DNA of 64,000 nt from Propionibacteriales bacterium (lineage in GTDB: Bacteria; Actinomycetota; Actinomycetes; Propionibacteriales; Nocardioidaceae). Under the pieces are notes generated by a model that had not been told where the DNA came from, searched no databases, and saw only the letters and a list, made by a program, of their open reading frames with translations. Where the stretch lies: assembly GCA_026392455.1 (NCBI GenBank), contig JAPLCB010000011.1, positions 124,001 to 188,000 on the forward strand. The letters run 5' to 3'. Both the position numbers and the translations under genes were made by a program. The first letter of the stretch is position 1, and each line of letters opens with the position of its first letter. Shown piece after piece: positions 7,417-18,000 of the stretch.

Positions 7417-7928
7417 AGATCGTCGCTCTCCAGGACCCGCAGGGTGACGTCGACCCCGACCGTCGCCGCGGCGGCACCGAGAGCTGTCTGGAGCGTCGCC
7501 GGGTCGGCCGAGGCCGGCAGGTCCACCTCAGCGATCAGGACGTAGAGATCTCCGGCCAGCCGGGTGGTGAGGTCGGTGATGTTGCCGCCGACCTTCGCGA
7601 CCTCGGCGACCACGGCGGAGACGATGCCGGGGCGGTCACCGCCGTGCACGCTGAGCAGGTAGGCCGACCCGCGGGACACGACCTGCTCGGCGGGCACCAC
7701 CCGGACCGAGGCCGACAACGAACCGTCCGCGGTCAGCCCGCCGAGGGCTTCTTCGACCGTCGCCGCGTCCGCATCCCCGTCGGTGATCAGCATCATCGCG
7801 AAATGACCCCGCAGCAGGGTCATCGTGGAGTCCTCGATGTTCAACCCGACGGCGGCCAGGACCCCGGTGGTCTCGGCGATGATTCCGGGTCGGTCGTGTC
7901 CGAGGACGGTGATGGCGAGCAGGGGCAT
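7413..7928 (-). CDS. tandem ACT-domain protein (GcvR-like)
   Basis: 171 aa with two ACT domains, the first from about residue 4 (LAITVLGHDRPGIIAETTGVL) and the second from about residue 91 (LLSVHGGDRPGIVSAVVAEV). This matches the glycine-cleavage repressor (GcvR)-like group, which binds small ligands such as amino acids and has no DNA-binding domain. In Actinobacteria the role is not established. It is the first gene of a two-gene unit with def (4-nt overlap). No catalytic domain is present, so a regulatory or ligand-sensing role is most likely. Confidence 0.85.
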   Translation of the reverse strand: MPLLAITVLGHDRPGIIAETTGVLAAVGLNIEDSTMTLLRGHFAMMLITDGDADAATVEEALGGLTADGSLSASVRVVPAEQVVSRGSAYLLSVHGGDRPGIVSAVVAEVAKVGGNITDLTTRLAGDLYVLIAEVDLPASADPATLQTALGAAAATVGVDVTLRVLESDDL

Positions 7929-7972
7929 GGGGTGAGTCTTCCACCTTCACCACCACCCCGCACCCGCCTGCC

Positions 7973-8019
7973 GTTGGTTGAGGAAGGCGCCCCGGCGCTT
8001 GTCACGAAACCCGGTGACC
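7973..8019. repeat. REP-like intergenic repeat, copy A
   Basis: The segment starts GTTGGTTGAGGAAGG and ends CACGAAACCCGGTGACC with a GC-rich centre containing GGCGCC-type complementarity. The ends match the repeat at 57731-57803 (GGTTGAG ... CGAAACCGGGTGAC). This looks like a dispersed palindromic repeat. It lies just upstream of the HNH gene. Confidence 0.5.
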
Positions 8020-8089
8020 CGAGCGACAATCTGGACCCCTGTTGTTGCGCAGACTGTCGCTGGGCCCGGTTGTTGTCGGTGGGCGTTCC

Positions 8090-8095
8090 TAGCGT
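8090..8095 (+). promoter_or_regulatory. -10 box, leaderless promoter of the HNH gene
   Basis: TAGCGT, 7 nt before the ATG at 8103; no Shine-Dalgarno is present. Confidence 0.4.
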
Positions 8096-8102
8096 TGTTC
8101 CC

Positions 8103-9386
8103 ATGCTCAGCAACGACCTGCATCTCCCTCCAACGGCTCGGCGGCGTAAGCCGAAGCGGTCGTTGGAGGCTGCCGAGGTGCTCGCCGCAGCCCGGGCCGC
8201 GCAGGTCGACGGCCACGCTGCTGAGGCCCGGAAGCTCGCCGCGGCGGTCGCCTGGGCCGGGCTGTTCACCGTCGATGATCCGGACCTGGCCGAGACCTGG
8301 GGTGACACCCCCGTCGCGTTGACCGGGCCCGGCGCCCCGTTGATCGGACGCGGTTGCATCGCCGAGTTCGCGGCCGTCGTCGGGACCACCACCAACGGCG
8401 GCCGCGCCTACCTCGCCGACGCCGTCGAGCTTGCCCACCGGCTCCCCGAGGTCTACGCCCGGATCCAGGCCGGCACCCTGCCCACGTTCAAGGGCCGCCG
8501 GATCGCGAGGGAAACCGTCATCCTCCCCGCCGATGCTGTCGCGGACCTAGATACCAGGATCGCACCCCTGGCAGGGAAGCTCAGTGCTTCGGCGACGCAG
8601 AAGATGATCGACGAAACCATTGCCACGGTGATGCCGCAGTACGCCCAGGACATCGCAGACAACGTCTCGACGCCCCGGATCGTGGTCGACCACCGGCAGG
8701 TGTCGTTCCAAGGGACCAGCAGCATCTACGGATCCCTCGACCTGGCTGATGCATTGGACCTCGACACCCGGTTGGACCACGAAGCGCAGGTACTGAAGGA
8801 CGAAGGGTGCGACGCCAGCCACGACGCCCGGCGTGCGATGGCACTCGGCCGGCTCGCCCGCGGCGAAACCACGACCAACACCGCCGGCAGGGCGGTGACG
8901 CTCTACGTCCACCTGCCCGCCGACACCACCAACCCCACCGCCCTGGTCGAGAACGGTGGCGGGCACCTGCTCACCCAGACCCAGGTCGCGGGCTGGTGCG
9001 CCCAACCCGGCGTGAAGGTCACCATCAAGCCGGTCATCGATCTGGCGGAACGGGTCACGGCGACCAGCTACGTCGTCCCCGACAACCTCAAGGAGCACCT
9101 CGAGCTGCGCGACCGGACGTGTGTGTTCCCGCACTGCGACAAACCCGCGAGGGGTTGCCAGAAGGACCACACCCAGCCCTACGACCAGGGCGGACCGACA
9201 ACCACGGAGAACCTCGGGAACCTCTGCCAGCACCACCACAACCTCAAGACCCACGGCGGCTGGACCTACACCCAGATCACCACCGGCACCTTCCTGTGGC
9301 GATCACCCCACGGCTACCACTTCCTCCGCGACCACCACGGCACCCACGACCTCACCCCCAAACCACCAGAACCACCCGGCAGCTAG
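8103..9386 (+). CDS. DUF222/HNH endonuclease (13E12-repeat family)
   Basis: 427 aa. The N-terminal two thirds is the helical DUF222 domain (LAAAVAWAGLFTVDDPD, GRRIARETVIL), and the C-terminus an HNH nuclease with zinc-type cysteines: CVFPHCDKP, then the catalytic region KDHTQPYDQGGPTTTENL and CQHHHNLKTHGGW. This is the family of Mycobacterium REP13E12 proteins, which occur in many copies in actinomycete genomes and behave like mobile or selfish elements. The substrate is unknown. The gene stands alone on the plus strand between minus-strand housekeeping genes and is preceded by a REP-like repeat, consistent with insertion. No terminal repeats of an IS are seen. Confidence 0.9.
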   Translation: MLSNDLHLPPTARRRKPKRSLEAAEVLAAARAAQVDGHAAEARKLAAAVAWAGLFTVDDPDLAETWGDTPVALTGPGAPLIGRGCIAEFAAVVGTTTNGGRAYLADAVELAHRLPEVYARIQAGTLPTFKGRRIARETVILPADAVADLDTRIAPLAGKLSASATQKMIDETIATVMPQYAQDIADNVSTPRIVVDHRQVSFQGTSSIYGSLDLADALDLDTRLDHEAQVLKDEGCDASHDARRAMALGRLARGETTTNTAGRAVTLYVHLPADTTNPTALVENGGGHLLTQTQVAGWCAQPGVKVTIKPVIDLAERVTATSYVVPDNLKEHLELRDRTCVFPHCDKPARGCQKDHTQPYDQGGPTTTENLGNLCQHHHNLKTHGGWTYTQITTGTFLWRSPHGYHFLRDHHGTHDLTPKPPEPPGS

Positions 9387-9389
9387 GGC

Positions 9390-10343
9390 TCAGTCTTCGT
9401 GCGGGACCGGCTGCGGCTGCGGCCCGTAGACCGGGGTGCCGGGGGCGTGCGGGAACATCCCGTCGGCCTCGCTGGCGGTCTTGCCGTTCACCTTCACCTT
9501 GGGCGGCGCGGCCGCGATCCGGGCGTCCCGGACCGCGTCGAGCTCGGCACCGAAGAGCAGCGCGACGTTCGTCAGCCAGATCCAGAGCAGCGCGATGATC
9601 ACCGCCGCCACCGACCCGTAGGTCTTGTTGTACGACGAGAAGTTGGCGACGTAGAACGCGAACCCGGTCGACAGCACCGCCCAGATCAGCAACGCCGTGA
9701 AGGCACCCGGTGACAGCAGCCTGACCCGGCCGCTGCGCACGTTCGGAGTGGCGTGGAAGAGCAGCGCCACCACGACGACCGCAATCAGGGCGAGCCCCGG
9801 CCACTTCGCGACGTCCCAGAGATCGACCGCCGACTTCTCGACGCCGAGCTTGTCCCCGACCGAGGCCGCGATCGGCCCGCTCACGGTGATGATGACCAGG
9901 CCGACAGCGTTGAGGACCACCGCCACCAGCGTGATCAGCAGCATCAGCGGGCGCAGCTTCCAGAACGGCCGGGTCTCCTCGACCTCGCGGACCGTGTTCA
10001 TCGCGCGCGAGAACCCGCCGACGTACGCCGACGCCGAGTACAGCGCCCCGGCCGCTCCGGCAGCGAGGGTCCACCCGGCGCCGTTCGCCCGGGAGAGCTT
10101 CTCCAGGACCGGTTCGACGTCAGCCAGACGGTCCGCCGACATCAGCGGCCGGAGCACGTCGAGCACCGTCGCGATGGTGTCGTCCGGGTTGCCGATCACG
10201 GCGAGCAGCGAGAGCAGCGCCAGCACGGCGGGCAGGATCGCGAAGACCGCGTAGTAGGTCAGCGCGGCTGCGAGGTCGGTGTCGTTGTGACGCAGGAAGT
10301 TCTTCGTCGTGACGACGAGAAGATTCTGGCGCGGGCGTTTCAT
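9390..10343 (-). CDS. YihY/BrkB family membrane protein
   Basis: 317 aa from the ATG at 10343, which overlaps the ppx stop by 4 nt; an upstream in-frame TTG is less likely. Six hydrophobic segments are visible, in the YihY/UPF0761 pattern, with the N-terminal block DTDLAAALTYYAVFAILPAVLAL and the later LWIWLTNVALLFGAELDA block. The last about 45 residues are a charged, Pro-rich cytoplasmic tail. The family was once called ribonuclease BN, but membrane transport or lipid export is now thought more likely; the function is not established. It is the last gene of the eno-ftsB-DUF501-ppx run. Confidence 0.9.
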   Translation of the reverse strand: MKRPRQNLLVVTTKNFLRHNDTDLAAALTYYAVFAILPAVLALLSLLAVIGNPDDTIATVLDVLRPLMSADRLADVEPVLEKLSRANGAGWTLAAGAAGALYSASAYVGGFSRAMNTVREVEETRPFWKLRPLMLLITLVAVVLNAVGLVIITVSGPIAASVGDKLGVEKSAVDLWDVAKWPGLALIAVVVVALLFHATPNVRSGRVRLLSPGAFTALLIWAVLSTGFAFYVANFSSYNKTYGSVAAVIIALLWIWLTNVALLFGAELDAVRDARIAAAPPKVKVNGKTASEADGMFPHAPGTPVYGPQPQPVPHED

Positions 10344-11281
10344 GGGACACAGCTCCAAGCGATGCCGTCGAGGATGTCGGACTCGGACACGGTCACGGTA
10401 CCCACTTCGGTCCGCAGCATGATCCGCTCGAGGATCAGGGCCCCGGCCACGATCACGTCGGCGCGTCCCGGATGCATGTACCCGAGACCGCGGCGCTCGG
10501 CGACCGTCATCGCGACCAGGTCGTCGATCGTGACCCGGACGGCAGCGCGGTCGAGAACCGCCAGGTGGACCCGGTTCCGGTCGTAGGTCGCCAGACCGAG
10601 GACCCCCGCCGCGACGGTCGTGACGGTCCCGGCGACCCCGACCACGGTGCCGGCGAGCGACGGGTCGACCGTGCAGCCGTCCAGCGCCGCGTCGATGTCG
10701 GCCCGGACAGCGGCAACCTGCTCGGCGGTGGGTGGATCCGCGCGCAGGTGCCGCTCGGTCAGCCGCACCGACCCGATGTCCAGCGACTGCGCCGCCGTGA
10801 CGACCCCGTCGGCACCGCCGAGGACCAGCTCGGTGGACCCTCCCCCGATGTCGAGCACCAGGATCGGCGGAACCACGGCGCTGTCGGCCACCAGGGCCCG
10901 GGTGGCGCCGTCGTACGACGCACGCGCCTCGACGTCACCGGCGATCACCTCGACCTCGACCCCGATCCGGTCCCGTACGGCCGCGGTGAACTCGGCGGCG
11001 TTCTCGGCGTCGCGGGCGGCCGAGGTGGCGCAGAACCGGATCACCTCCGGCGAGTACCGACCGACGAGCGCCGCAAACTCGTCGAGGGCGACGAAGGCCC
11101 GCGCCATCGACTCGGCCGAGATCCGCCCGGTCCGGTCGACCCCTTCACCGAGCCTGACGACCCGCATCTCCCGGACGTGCTCGACCGCAGTCCCGGTCGC
11201 CGGGTCGAGGTCGGCGATCAGCAGCCGCAGCGAGTTGGTGCCGCAGTCGAAGGCAGCGACCCGGACGCCCTGCTCAGCCAA
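10340..11281 (-). CDS. Ppx/GppA family exopolyphosphatase
   Basis: 313 aa. The ASKHA phosphate-binding motifs are present: FDCGTNSLRLL at the N-terminus and ILVLDIGGGSTELV at about residues 141-154. These enzymes release phosphate from polyphosphate or hydrolyse pppGpp; the short version (no C-terminal HD domain) is the actinobacterial Ppx1/2 type. The start is TTG at 11281, overlapping the DUF501 stop by 8 nt; there is no other start near the conserved N-terminus. Genes on both sides overlap it by 4-8 nt, so it is made from the eno operon. Confidence 0.93.
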   Translation of the reverse strand: MAEQGVRVAAFDCGTNSLRLLIADLDPATGTAVEHVREMRVVRLGEGVDRTGRISAESMARAFVALDEFAALVGRYSPEVIRFCATSAARDAENAAEFTAAVRDRIGVEVEVIAGDVEARASYDGATRALVADSAVVPPILVLDIGGGSTELVLGGADGVVTAAQSLDIGSVRLTERHLRADPPTAEQVAAVRADIDAALDGCTVDPSLAGTVVGVAGTVTTVAAGVLGLATYDRNRVHLAVLDRAAVRVTIDDLVAMTVAERRGLGYMHPGRADVIVAGALILERIMLRTEVGTVTVSESDILDGIAWSCVP

Positions 11282-11789
11282 CCGAGGGCTCCACGCAGGG
11301 GCCGGCGGCCCACCACGGTCCGAGCAGGTCGAGGACCTCGTCGCCGAGCGGATTCACGCCCCTTCCCTGGGCGAGCGACTGGCCCGCCAGGACGTGCAGG
11401 CACTTCACCCGGTCCGGCATCCCCCCGGCAGAGATGCCGTCGATCTCGGGAACGTCCAACCCGGCCGCCGAGGCGATCTCGCCGCGAGCAGCCAGGTAGG
11501 CGTCGTGCGCCGCCCGGTACGCCTCGGCGAGCTCGGGGTCGTGCTCCAACCGTTCGGACATCTCCTTCATCAGTCCCGAGGACTCCAGGGTCCCGATCCG
11601 GGAAGCGGCCCGCGGACACGTCAGGTAGAAGGTCGTCGGGAACGGAACGCCGTTGTCCAACCGGGGCTGGGTGCTGACGACGTCCGGGTTCCCGCAGGGG
11701 CAGCGGTGCCCGATCTCGTGGATCGAGCGCGGCAGCCGCCCGAGCTGCGCCTGGACCGCGGCAACGTCCTGATGGTCGATCGTGCTCAC
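11274..11789 (-). CDS. DUF501 domain protein
   Basis: 171 aa from a GTG at 11789 (VSTIDHQD) with GGGAG about 8 nt upstream; longer frames overlap ftsB and are not needed. The family signature is present: LGRLPRSIHEIGHRCPCG and PFPTTFYLTCPRA, then GMPDRVKCLHVLAGQSLAQG near the end. The Cys and His residues (CPCG, H of HEIGH) suggest a metal site. The function is unknown. In Actinobacteria this gene nearly always lies between ftsB and ppx, as here. Confidence 0.92.
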   Translation of the reverse strand: MSTIDHQDVAAVQAQLGRLPRSIHEIGHRCPCGNPDVVSTQPRLDNGVPFPTTFYLTCPRAASRIGTLESSGLMKEMSERLEHDPELAEAYRAAHDAYLAARGEIASAAGLDVPEIDGISAGGMPDRVKCLHVLAGQSLAQGRGVNPLGDEVLDLLGPWWAAGPCVEPSVG

Positions 11790-11799
11790 CTGGTCTCCC

Positions 11800-12366
11800 T
11801 CATCGAGGCCGGCCGTCCGGTCCGAGCTGGGTGGCCGGCGGCGGCTTCGCCGGAGCCGCCGGCGGGGGCTGGTCGGCACCCTTGACCGACGAGCCGATCT
11901 TCGACCACCAGGCTTCGTGGGGTGCGTCCGCCCGAGCGATCGTGCTCGGGTCGGCGAGCTTGTCCTTGCCGGTCAGCGGGTTCCCGTTGCCGTCGAGGAC
12001 CTGGTACGCCGTCTCCCCGGGCATCACCCAACCGAACCGCGCACGGGCCTGCTGCTCGACGTACCCGGTGCTCTTCCACCGCTCGCTCTCCTCCTGGGCC
12101 GACGCGATGTCCAGGTTGTAGCCGGCGATCTTCGCGTTGAGCTCACGGATGTGTGCCCGCTGGTGCAGGTAGGCCCGCATCGACGAGGCGTACGAGACCA
12201 CCAGCAAGGCGAAGACCACCAGCAGGATGGCGGCCCGGTTGGTGAACTTCGCCTTCGGGGCAGGCGCCCTCGCAGCCGACCGCGGACGCGCCGTACCGCC
12301 CCGCTGGGCGGGTCGGTTGTTACGCGGAGGGCGACCTCCACGTGGCGGCGTACGACGGTTCGGCAA
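11800..12366 (-). CDS. ftsB: septum formation initiator FtsB/DivIC family
   Basis: 188 aa. A basic, Pro/Arg-rich cytoplasmic N-terminus (about 45 residues) is followed by one membrane helix (AAILLVVFALLVVSYASSM) and a coiled coil (HQRAHIRELNAKIAGYNLD), then ARARFGWVMPGETAY, the DivIC-family end motif. It acts in the divisome with FtsL and FtsQ. The C-terminal 55 residues are Pro/Ala-rich. The start is TTG at 12366; no ATG or GTG gives a complete N-terminus. It follows eno by 15 bp, as in most Actinobacteria. Confidence 0.92.
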   Translation of the reverse strand: MPNRRTPPRGGRPPRNNRPAQRGGTARPRSAARAPAPKAKFTNRAAILLVVFALLVVSYASSMRAYLHQRAHIRELNAKIAGYNLDIASAQEESERWKSTGYVEQQARARFGWVMPGETAYQVLDGNGNPLTGKDKLADPSTIARADAPHEAWWSKIGSSVKGADQPPPAAPAKPPPATQLGPDGRPR

Positions 12367-12381
12367 CGGCTAGGCCGTCCC

Positions 12382-13779
<1,398 letters not shown>

Positions 13780-14370
13780 TCAGCCCCGGGCCAACGTCCG
13801 CACGGCCGCCCGCAGCTCCTGCTCGGGATCCAGACCGTCGCGGCGGGCCTCGGCGACCAGGGCCAGGAGCCGGTCACCGAGCGCCGTCGGCTCGGCCGGG
13901 AGCTCCGGCAGCAGGCCCGCACGCTCCAACCGGTCCAGTGCCTTGACCGCGCGCAGCAACGCCGGCAGCTCGTCGGGCACGCCGGCCATCACCGCGTCCC
14001 GGGGCTTCTCGGTCGCCTTGATCCGTTCCCACTGCTCGTTGATAACCTCCGGGTCGCTGGCCGTGGCCCCGCCGAACACGTGCGGGTTGCGTCGCACCAG
14101 CTTGTCGATCAGGTCACCGGCGACGTCCTCGATGCCGAAGGCGCCCGACTCGGTAGCGATCGCCGCGTGGAAGTAGATCTGGAGCAGCAGGTCCCCGAGC
14201 TCCTCACGCAGGTCGTCGACCGTCCCGGCCTCGATGGCCTCGGTGACCTCGTAGGTCTCCTCCAGCAGGTAGCGCACCAGCGAGGAGTGCGTCTGACCAG
14301 CCTTCCAGGCGCACTCCCGCCGGAGCTGCGCCATCACCGCCGTCAGCTCGACCAACCGCGACCCGACCAT
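13780..14370 (-). CDS. mazG: MazG family nucleoside triphosphate pyrophosphohydrolase
   Basis: 196 aa. The two acidic motifs are LLEETYEVTEAI and DDLREELGDLLLQI, the EExxE...ExxD pattern that binds Mg ions. MazG hydrolyses nucleoside triphosphates to monophosphates and cleans up damaged or excess nucleotides. The protein covers one MazG domain plus a C-terminal helical part, the actinobacterial form. It starts 7 bp after the SurA-like gene and probably belongs to the mfd run. Confidence 0.93.
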   Translation of the reverse strand: MVGSRLVELTAVMAQLRRECAWKAGQTHSSLVRYLLEETYEVTEAIEAGTVDDLREELGDLLLQIYFHAAIATESGAFGIEDVAGDLIDKLVRRNPHVFGGATASDPEVINEQWERIKATEKPRDAVMAGVPDELPALLRAVKALDRLERAGLLPELPAEPTALGDRLLALVAEARRDGLDPEQELRAAVRTLARG

Positions 14371-14377
14371 GCTGGGA

Positions 14378-15073
14378 TCAGCCGCAGGTCTGGCTCGCCG
14401 GAAGGCCGGTGATCCATTCCGCCGGCGCCGGGGTCGTCGCTGCGTCCTTGGCGAAGGTCGAGACTGCTTGGGACAACGAGGCCTTGTTCGCGTTCGGCGC
14501 CTGGCCGTCCTCGCTGAGCCCGTAGACCGGGTCCAGCTCGACGTCGGCGCTCTGGACGACCTCGTCCTTGAGCTTCTGGGCGGCCGCCAGGATCCCAGCC
14601 TGGTCCAGCTGGCCCAGGGCCTCCTCGCCGTAGGCCTTCACGAACGCGGTCTCGAAGACGGAGGCCGAGACGTAGGTCTCGGTGATCAGCGCGACCACCC
14701 GGGCCCGGTCGGCTGCCGGCACGGTCCGGTCGACGACGTCCTGCAGTCCGGCGAGCTGGGTCTTGACCGCTGCGAGATCAGGCTCGACCCCGGCTTTCGC
14801 CGCCACCTCGGCGAAGACCGCCGAGTCGAAGAGCCGACCGGCCATCTCCGAACGCGCCTGGGCGCGGGAGACGACCGTGGGGGCCGCGTTCTGCGGGTCC
14901 TGCGGCTGGGCAGCGGTCGCGGCGCACTGGAAGTCGACCAGGGCGTCGATGTCGTGGTGCGTGTAGGTGCGGTCGTCGACCTTGATCGCGACGTCACCGA
15001 CCGGGGCGCACCCGCTGAAGGCGAACAGGGAGACGCCGGAAACGGCGAGCAGGAGCAGACGGGGCGGCTTCAC
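14378..15073 (-). CDS. SurA N-terminal-like lipoprotein
   Basis: 231 aa. A lipobox (SLFAFSGC, lipid on C22) shows it is exported and anchored outside the membrane. The first part of the mature protein (VAIKVDDRTYTHHDID and the following helices) resembles the SurA_N chaperone region; no PPIase (parvulin) domain follows. It probably acts as an envelope chaperone, but this is inferred from the fold. It starts 15 bp after mfd and is followed closely by mazG. The mfd-lipoprotein-mazG-eno order is common in Nocardioidaceae-type genomes. Confidence 0.8.
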   Translation of the reverse strand: MKPPRLLLLAVSGVSLFAFSGCAPVGDVAIKVDDRTYTHHDIDALVDFQCAATAAQPQDPQNAAPTVVSRAQARSEMAGRLFDSAVFAEVAAKAGVEPDLAAVKTQLAGLQDVVDRTVPAADRARVVALITETYVSASVFETAFVKAYGEEALGQLDQAGILAAAQKLKDEVVQSADVELDPVYGLSEDGQAPNANKASLSQAVSTFAKDAATTPAPAEWITGLPASQTCG

Positions 15074-15088
15074 GGGTATGTCTCCCTA

Positions 15089-18000
15089 TCACTTGTCTTC
15101 GACAGCCACGGCGGGCGGGTCGATCACAGCATCAATGAGTCGCGTCGCCCACGCCAACAGCTCCTCGTCCCGAGCGCCGTGCGGACGCGGCACCAGCATC
15201 GTACGCACAGCGCCCTTGATCAGGGTGCCGGGGTAGATCCGGTTGACCCGGACGACCTTGGAGTCCGGAAGCTCGACCGGAGCGAACCGGACGTGCTTGC
15301 CGGCCAGGGTCACCTCGGAGATCCCCGCTGCCCGGCACCGGGCCCGGAAGCGGGCGACCTCGAAGAGCCGCTCGACGGGGGCCGGCGGAGCGCCGTACCG
15401 GTCCACCATCTCGTCACGCAGTACGGCGACATCGGCATCGGCGCGGACCTCGGAGAGCCGCTTGTACATCTCCAGGCGAAGTCGCTCGCTGGTCACGTAG
15501 TCGTGCGGCAGGTTCGCGTCGATCGGGAGCTCGATCCGGACCTCGACCAGCTCCTCGGGAGCCTGGCCGTCCTGGCGGAACTCGCTCACGGCCTCGCCGA
15601 CCAGCCGGACGTACAGGTCGAACCCGACGTCGGCGATGTGGCCGGACTGCTCGCCGCCGAGCAGGTTGCCGGCCCCGCGGATCTCCAGGTCCTTCATCGC
15701 GATCGCCATGCCGCCGCCGAGGTCGGAGTGCTGCGCCAGCGTCGCCAACCGCTCGTGGGCGGTCTCGGTCAAGGGCTTGTCGGTCGGGTAGAGGAAGTAC
15801 GCGTAGGCACGCTCCCGGCTCCGGCCGACCCGGCCGCGGAGCTGGTGCAGCTGGGACAGACCGAGGGTGTCGGAGCGTTCGATGATCATCGTGTTGGCGT
15901 TGGAGACGTCGAGGCCGGACTCGACGATCGTGGTGCAGACCAGCACGTCGAACTGGCGCTCCCAGAAGTCCAGCATCACCTGCTCGAGCTGGTGCTCCCC
16001 CATCTGGCCGTGGGCGGTGGCGACCCGGGCCTCGGGGACGAGCTCGCGGATCTTCGCCGCCGCCTTGTCGATCGACCCGACCCGGTTGTGGATGAAGAAG
16101 ACCTGTCCCTCGCGGAGCAGCTCGCGCCGGATCGCCGCGATCACCTGGCGGTCCTCGTAGGCGCCGACGTAGGTCAGCACCGGGTGCCGCTCCTCGGGCG
16201 GGGTGGTGATCGTCGACATCTCCCGGATACCGGTGATCGCCATCTCCAGGGTCCGCGGGATCGGCGTGGCACTCATCGCCAGGACGTCCACGCTGGTCCG
16301 CATCCGCTTCATCAGCTCTTTGTGCTCGACCCCGAACCGCTGCTCCTCGTCGACGATGATCAGTCCGAGGTCCTTGAACCTGATGTCGGGGTTGAGCAGC
16401 CGGTGGGTCCCGATCACGATGTCCACCGAACCGTTCTCGATGCCCTCGATCACCTCCCGGGCCTCCTTGTCGGTCTGGAACCGACTGAGCTGCGCCAGGA
16501 CGACCGGGAACCCGCTCATCCGCTCGGCGAACGTCGAGTGGTGCTGGGTGACCAGCAGCGTGGTCGGCACCAGCACGGCCACCTGCTTGCCGTCCTGGAC
16601 GGCCTTGAAGGCAGCCCGGACGGCGATCTCGGTCTTGCCGTAACCGACGTCCCCGCAGACCAGGCGGTCCATCGGCACCGTACGGCGCATGTCGGCCTTG
16701 ACCTCGTCGACCGTGGTCAGCTGGTCGGGGGTCTCGTGGAACGGGAACGCATCCTCGAGCTCGCGCTGCCACGGGGTGTCCTCGCCGAACGCGTGCCCCT
16801 TGGTCGCCTGGCGGGCGGCGTACAGCTTGATCAGCTCGGCGGCGATCTGCCGGACAGCCTTGCGGGCCTTGCCCTTGCGCTTGGCCCAGTCGGCGCCGCC
16901 GAGCCGGTCCAGGCTCGGCTGCTCACCGCCGACGTACCGAGTGACCTGGTCGAGCGCATCGGCCGGCACGAACAACTTGTCGGGCGGGTGGCCGCGCTTC
17001 GAGGAGCCGTACTCCAGGACCAGGTACTCGCGCATCGCGCCGTGCACCTCGCGCTGCTTCATCTCCAGGAACTGGCCGACCCCGTGCTGCTCGTGCACCA
17101 CGAAGTCGCCAGGCTTCAGCTCCAGCGGGTCGATCTGCTTCTTGCGCCGGGTCGGCATCGCGCGCATGTCGCGGGTGGAGGCCTTCTGCCCGGAGATGTC
17201 CTCTCCGGTCAGGACGACCACGTCGGGCCGGGTCAGGGTCAGCCCACTGGTCAGGGCCCCCTGGGCCACCAGGACGACGCCGTCGCTGCCGTCGGACAGG
17301 GCGCCCGGCTCGATGCTCTCCACCAGCCGGGCCGCGATGTCGTGCTCGCTGAGCACCTCGACCATCCGCTGCGCCAGCCCGTGTCCCTGCTGGACGACCA
17401 CGACGGCGCGGCCGGCCCGGACGTGGGCGGTGATGTCCCGCACCGCGGCCTCGATGTCCCCCCGGTACGGCTCGACGGCGGTCGCGCCGACGACGCCGGA
17501 CTCGTCGTCGCTGTCGATCCCGAACGGGCTCAGGCCCCACCAGGCCTTGCCCTGGGCGAGCGCGGCTTCGCGAACCTCGGCGAGCGAACGCAGGGAGGCA
17601 GCGCCCAGGTCGATCGGCGCCTGCCCGCCCGACGCAGCCGCCGCCCAGCTGGCCCCCAGGAACTCGTCACTGGTGGCAACCAGGTCGTGGGCCCGGGTCC
17701 GGATCCGCTCGGGGTCCAGCAGCAGCACGTGGCTCTGCGCAGGGAGCAGGTCGATGAGCAGCTCCATCTCGTCGACCAGGGCCGGTGTCAGCGACTCCAT
17801 CCCCTCGACCGCGATGCCCTCGGCGAGCTTGTCGGTGATCTCGCGCAGCGTCGGGTGCGCCTGCCCGAGGGCGGCGGCTCGGGAGCGGACCTCCTCGGTC
17901 AGCAGCAGCTCGCGGCACGGGGGCGCCCAGAGCCGGTCCACCCGCTCCACGGTGCGCTGGTCGGCGACCGCGAAGCTCCGGAGCTCGTCGACCTCGTCGC

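Noticed and set aside
8103-9386. Insertion sequence around the HNH gene
   Set aside because: No terminal inverted repeats, target duplication or transposase; the gene is DUF222/HNH and repeats nearby are REP-like.
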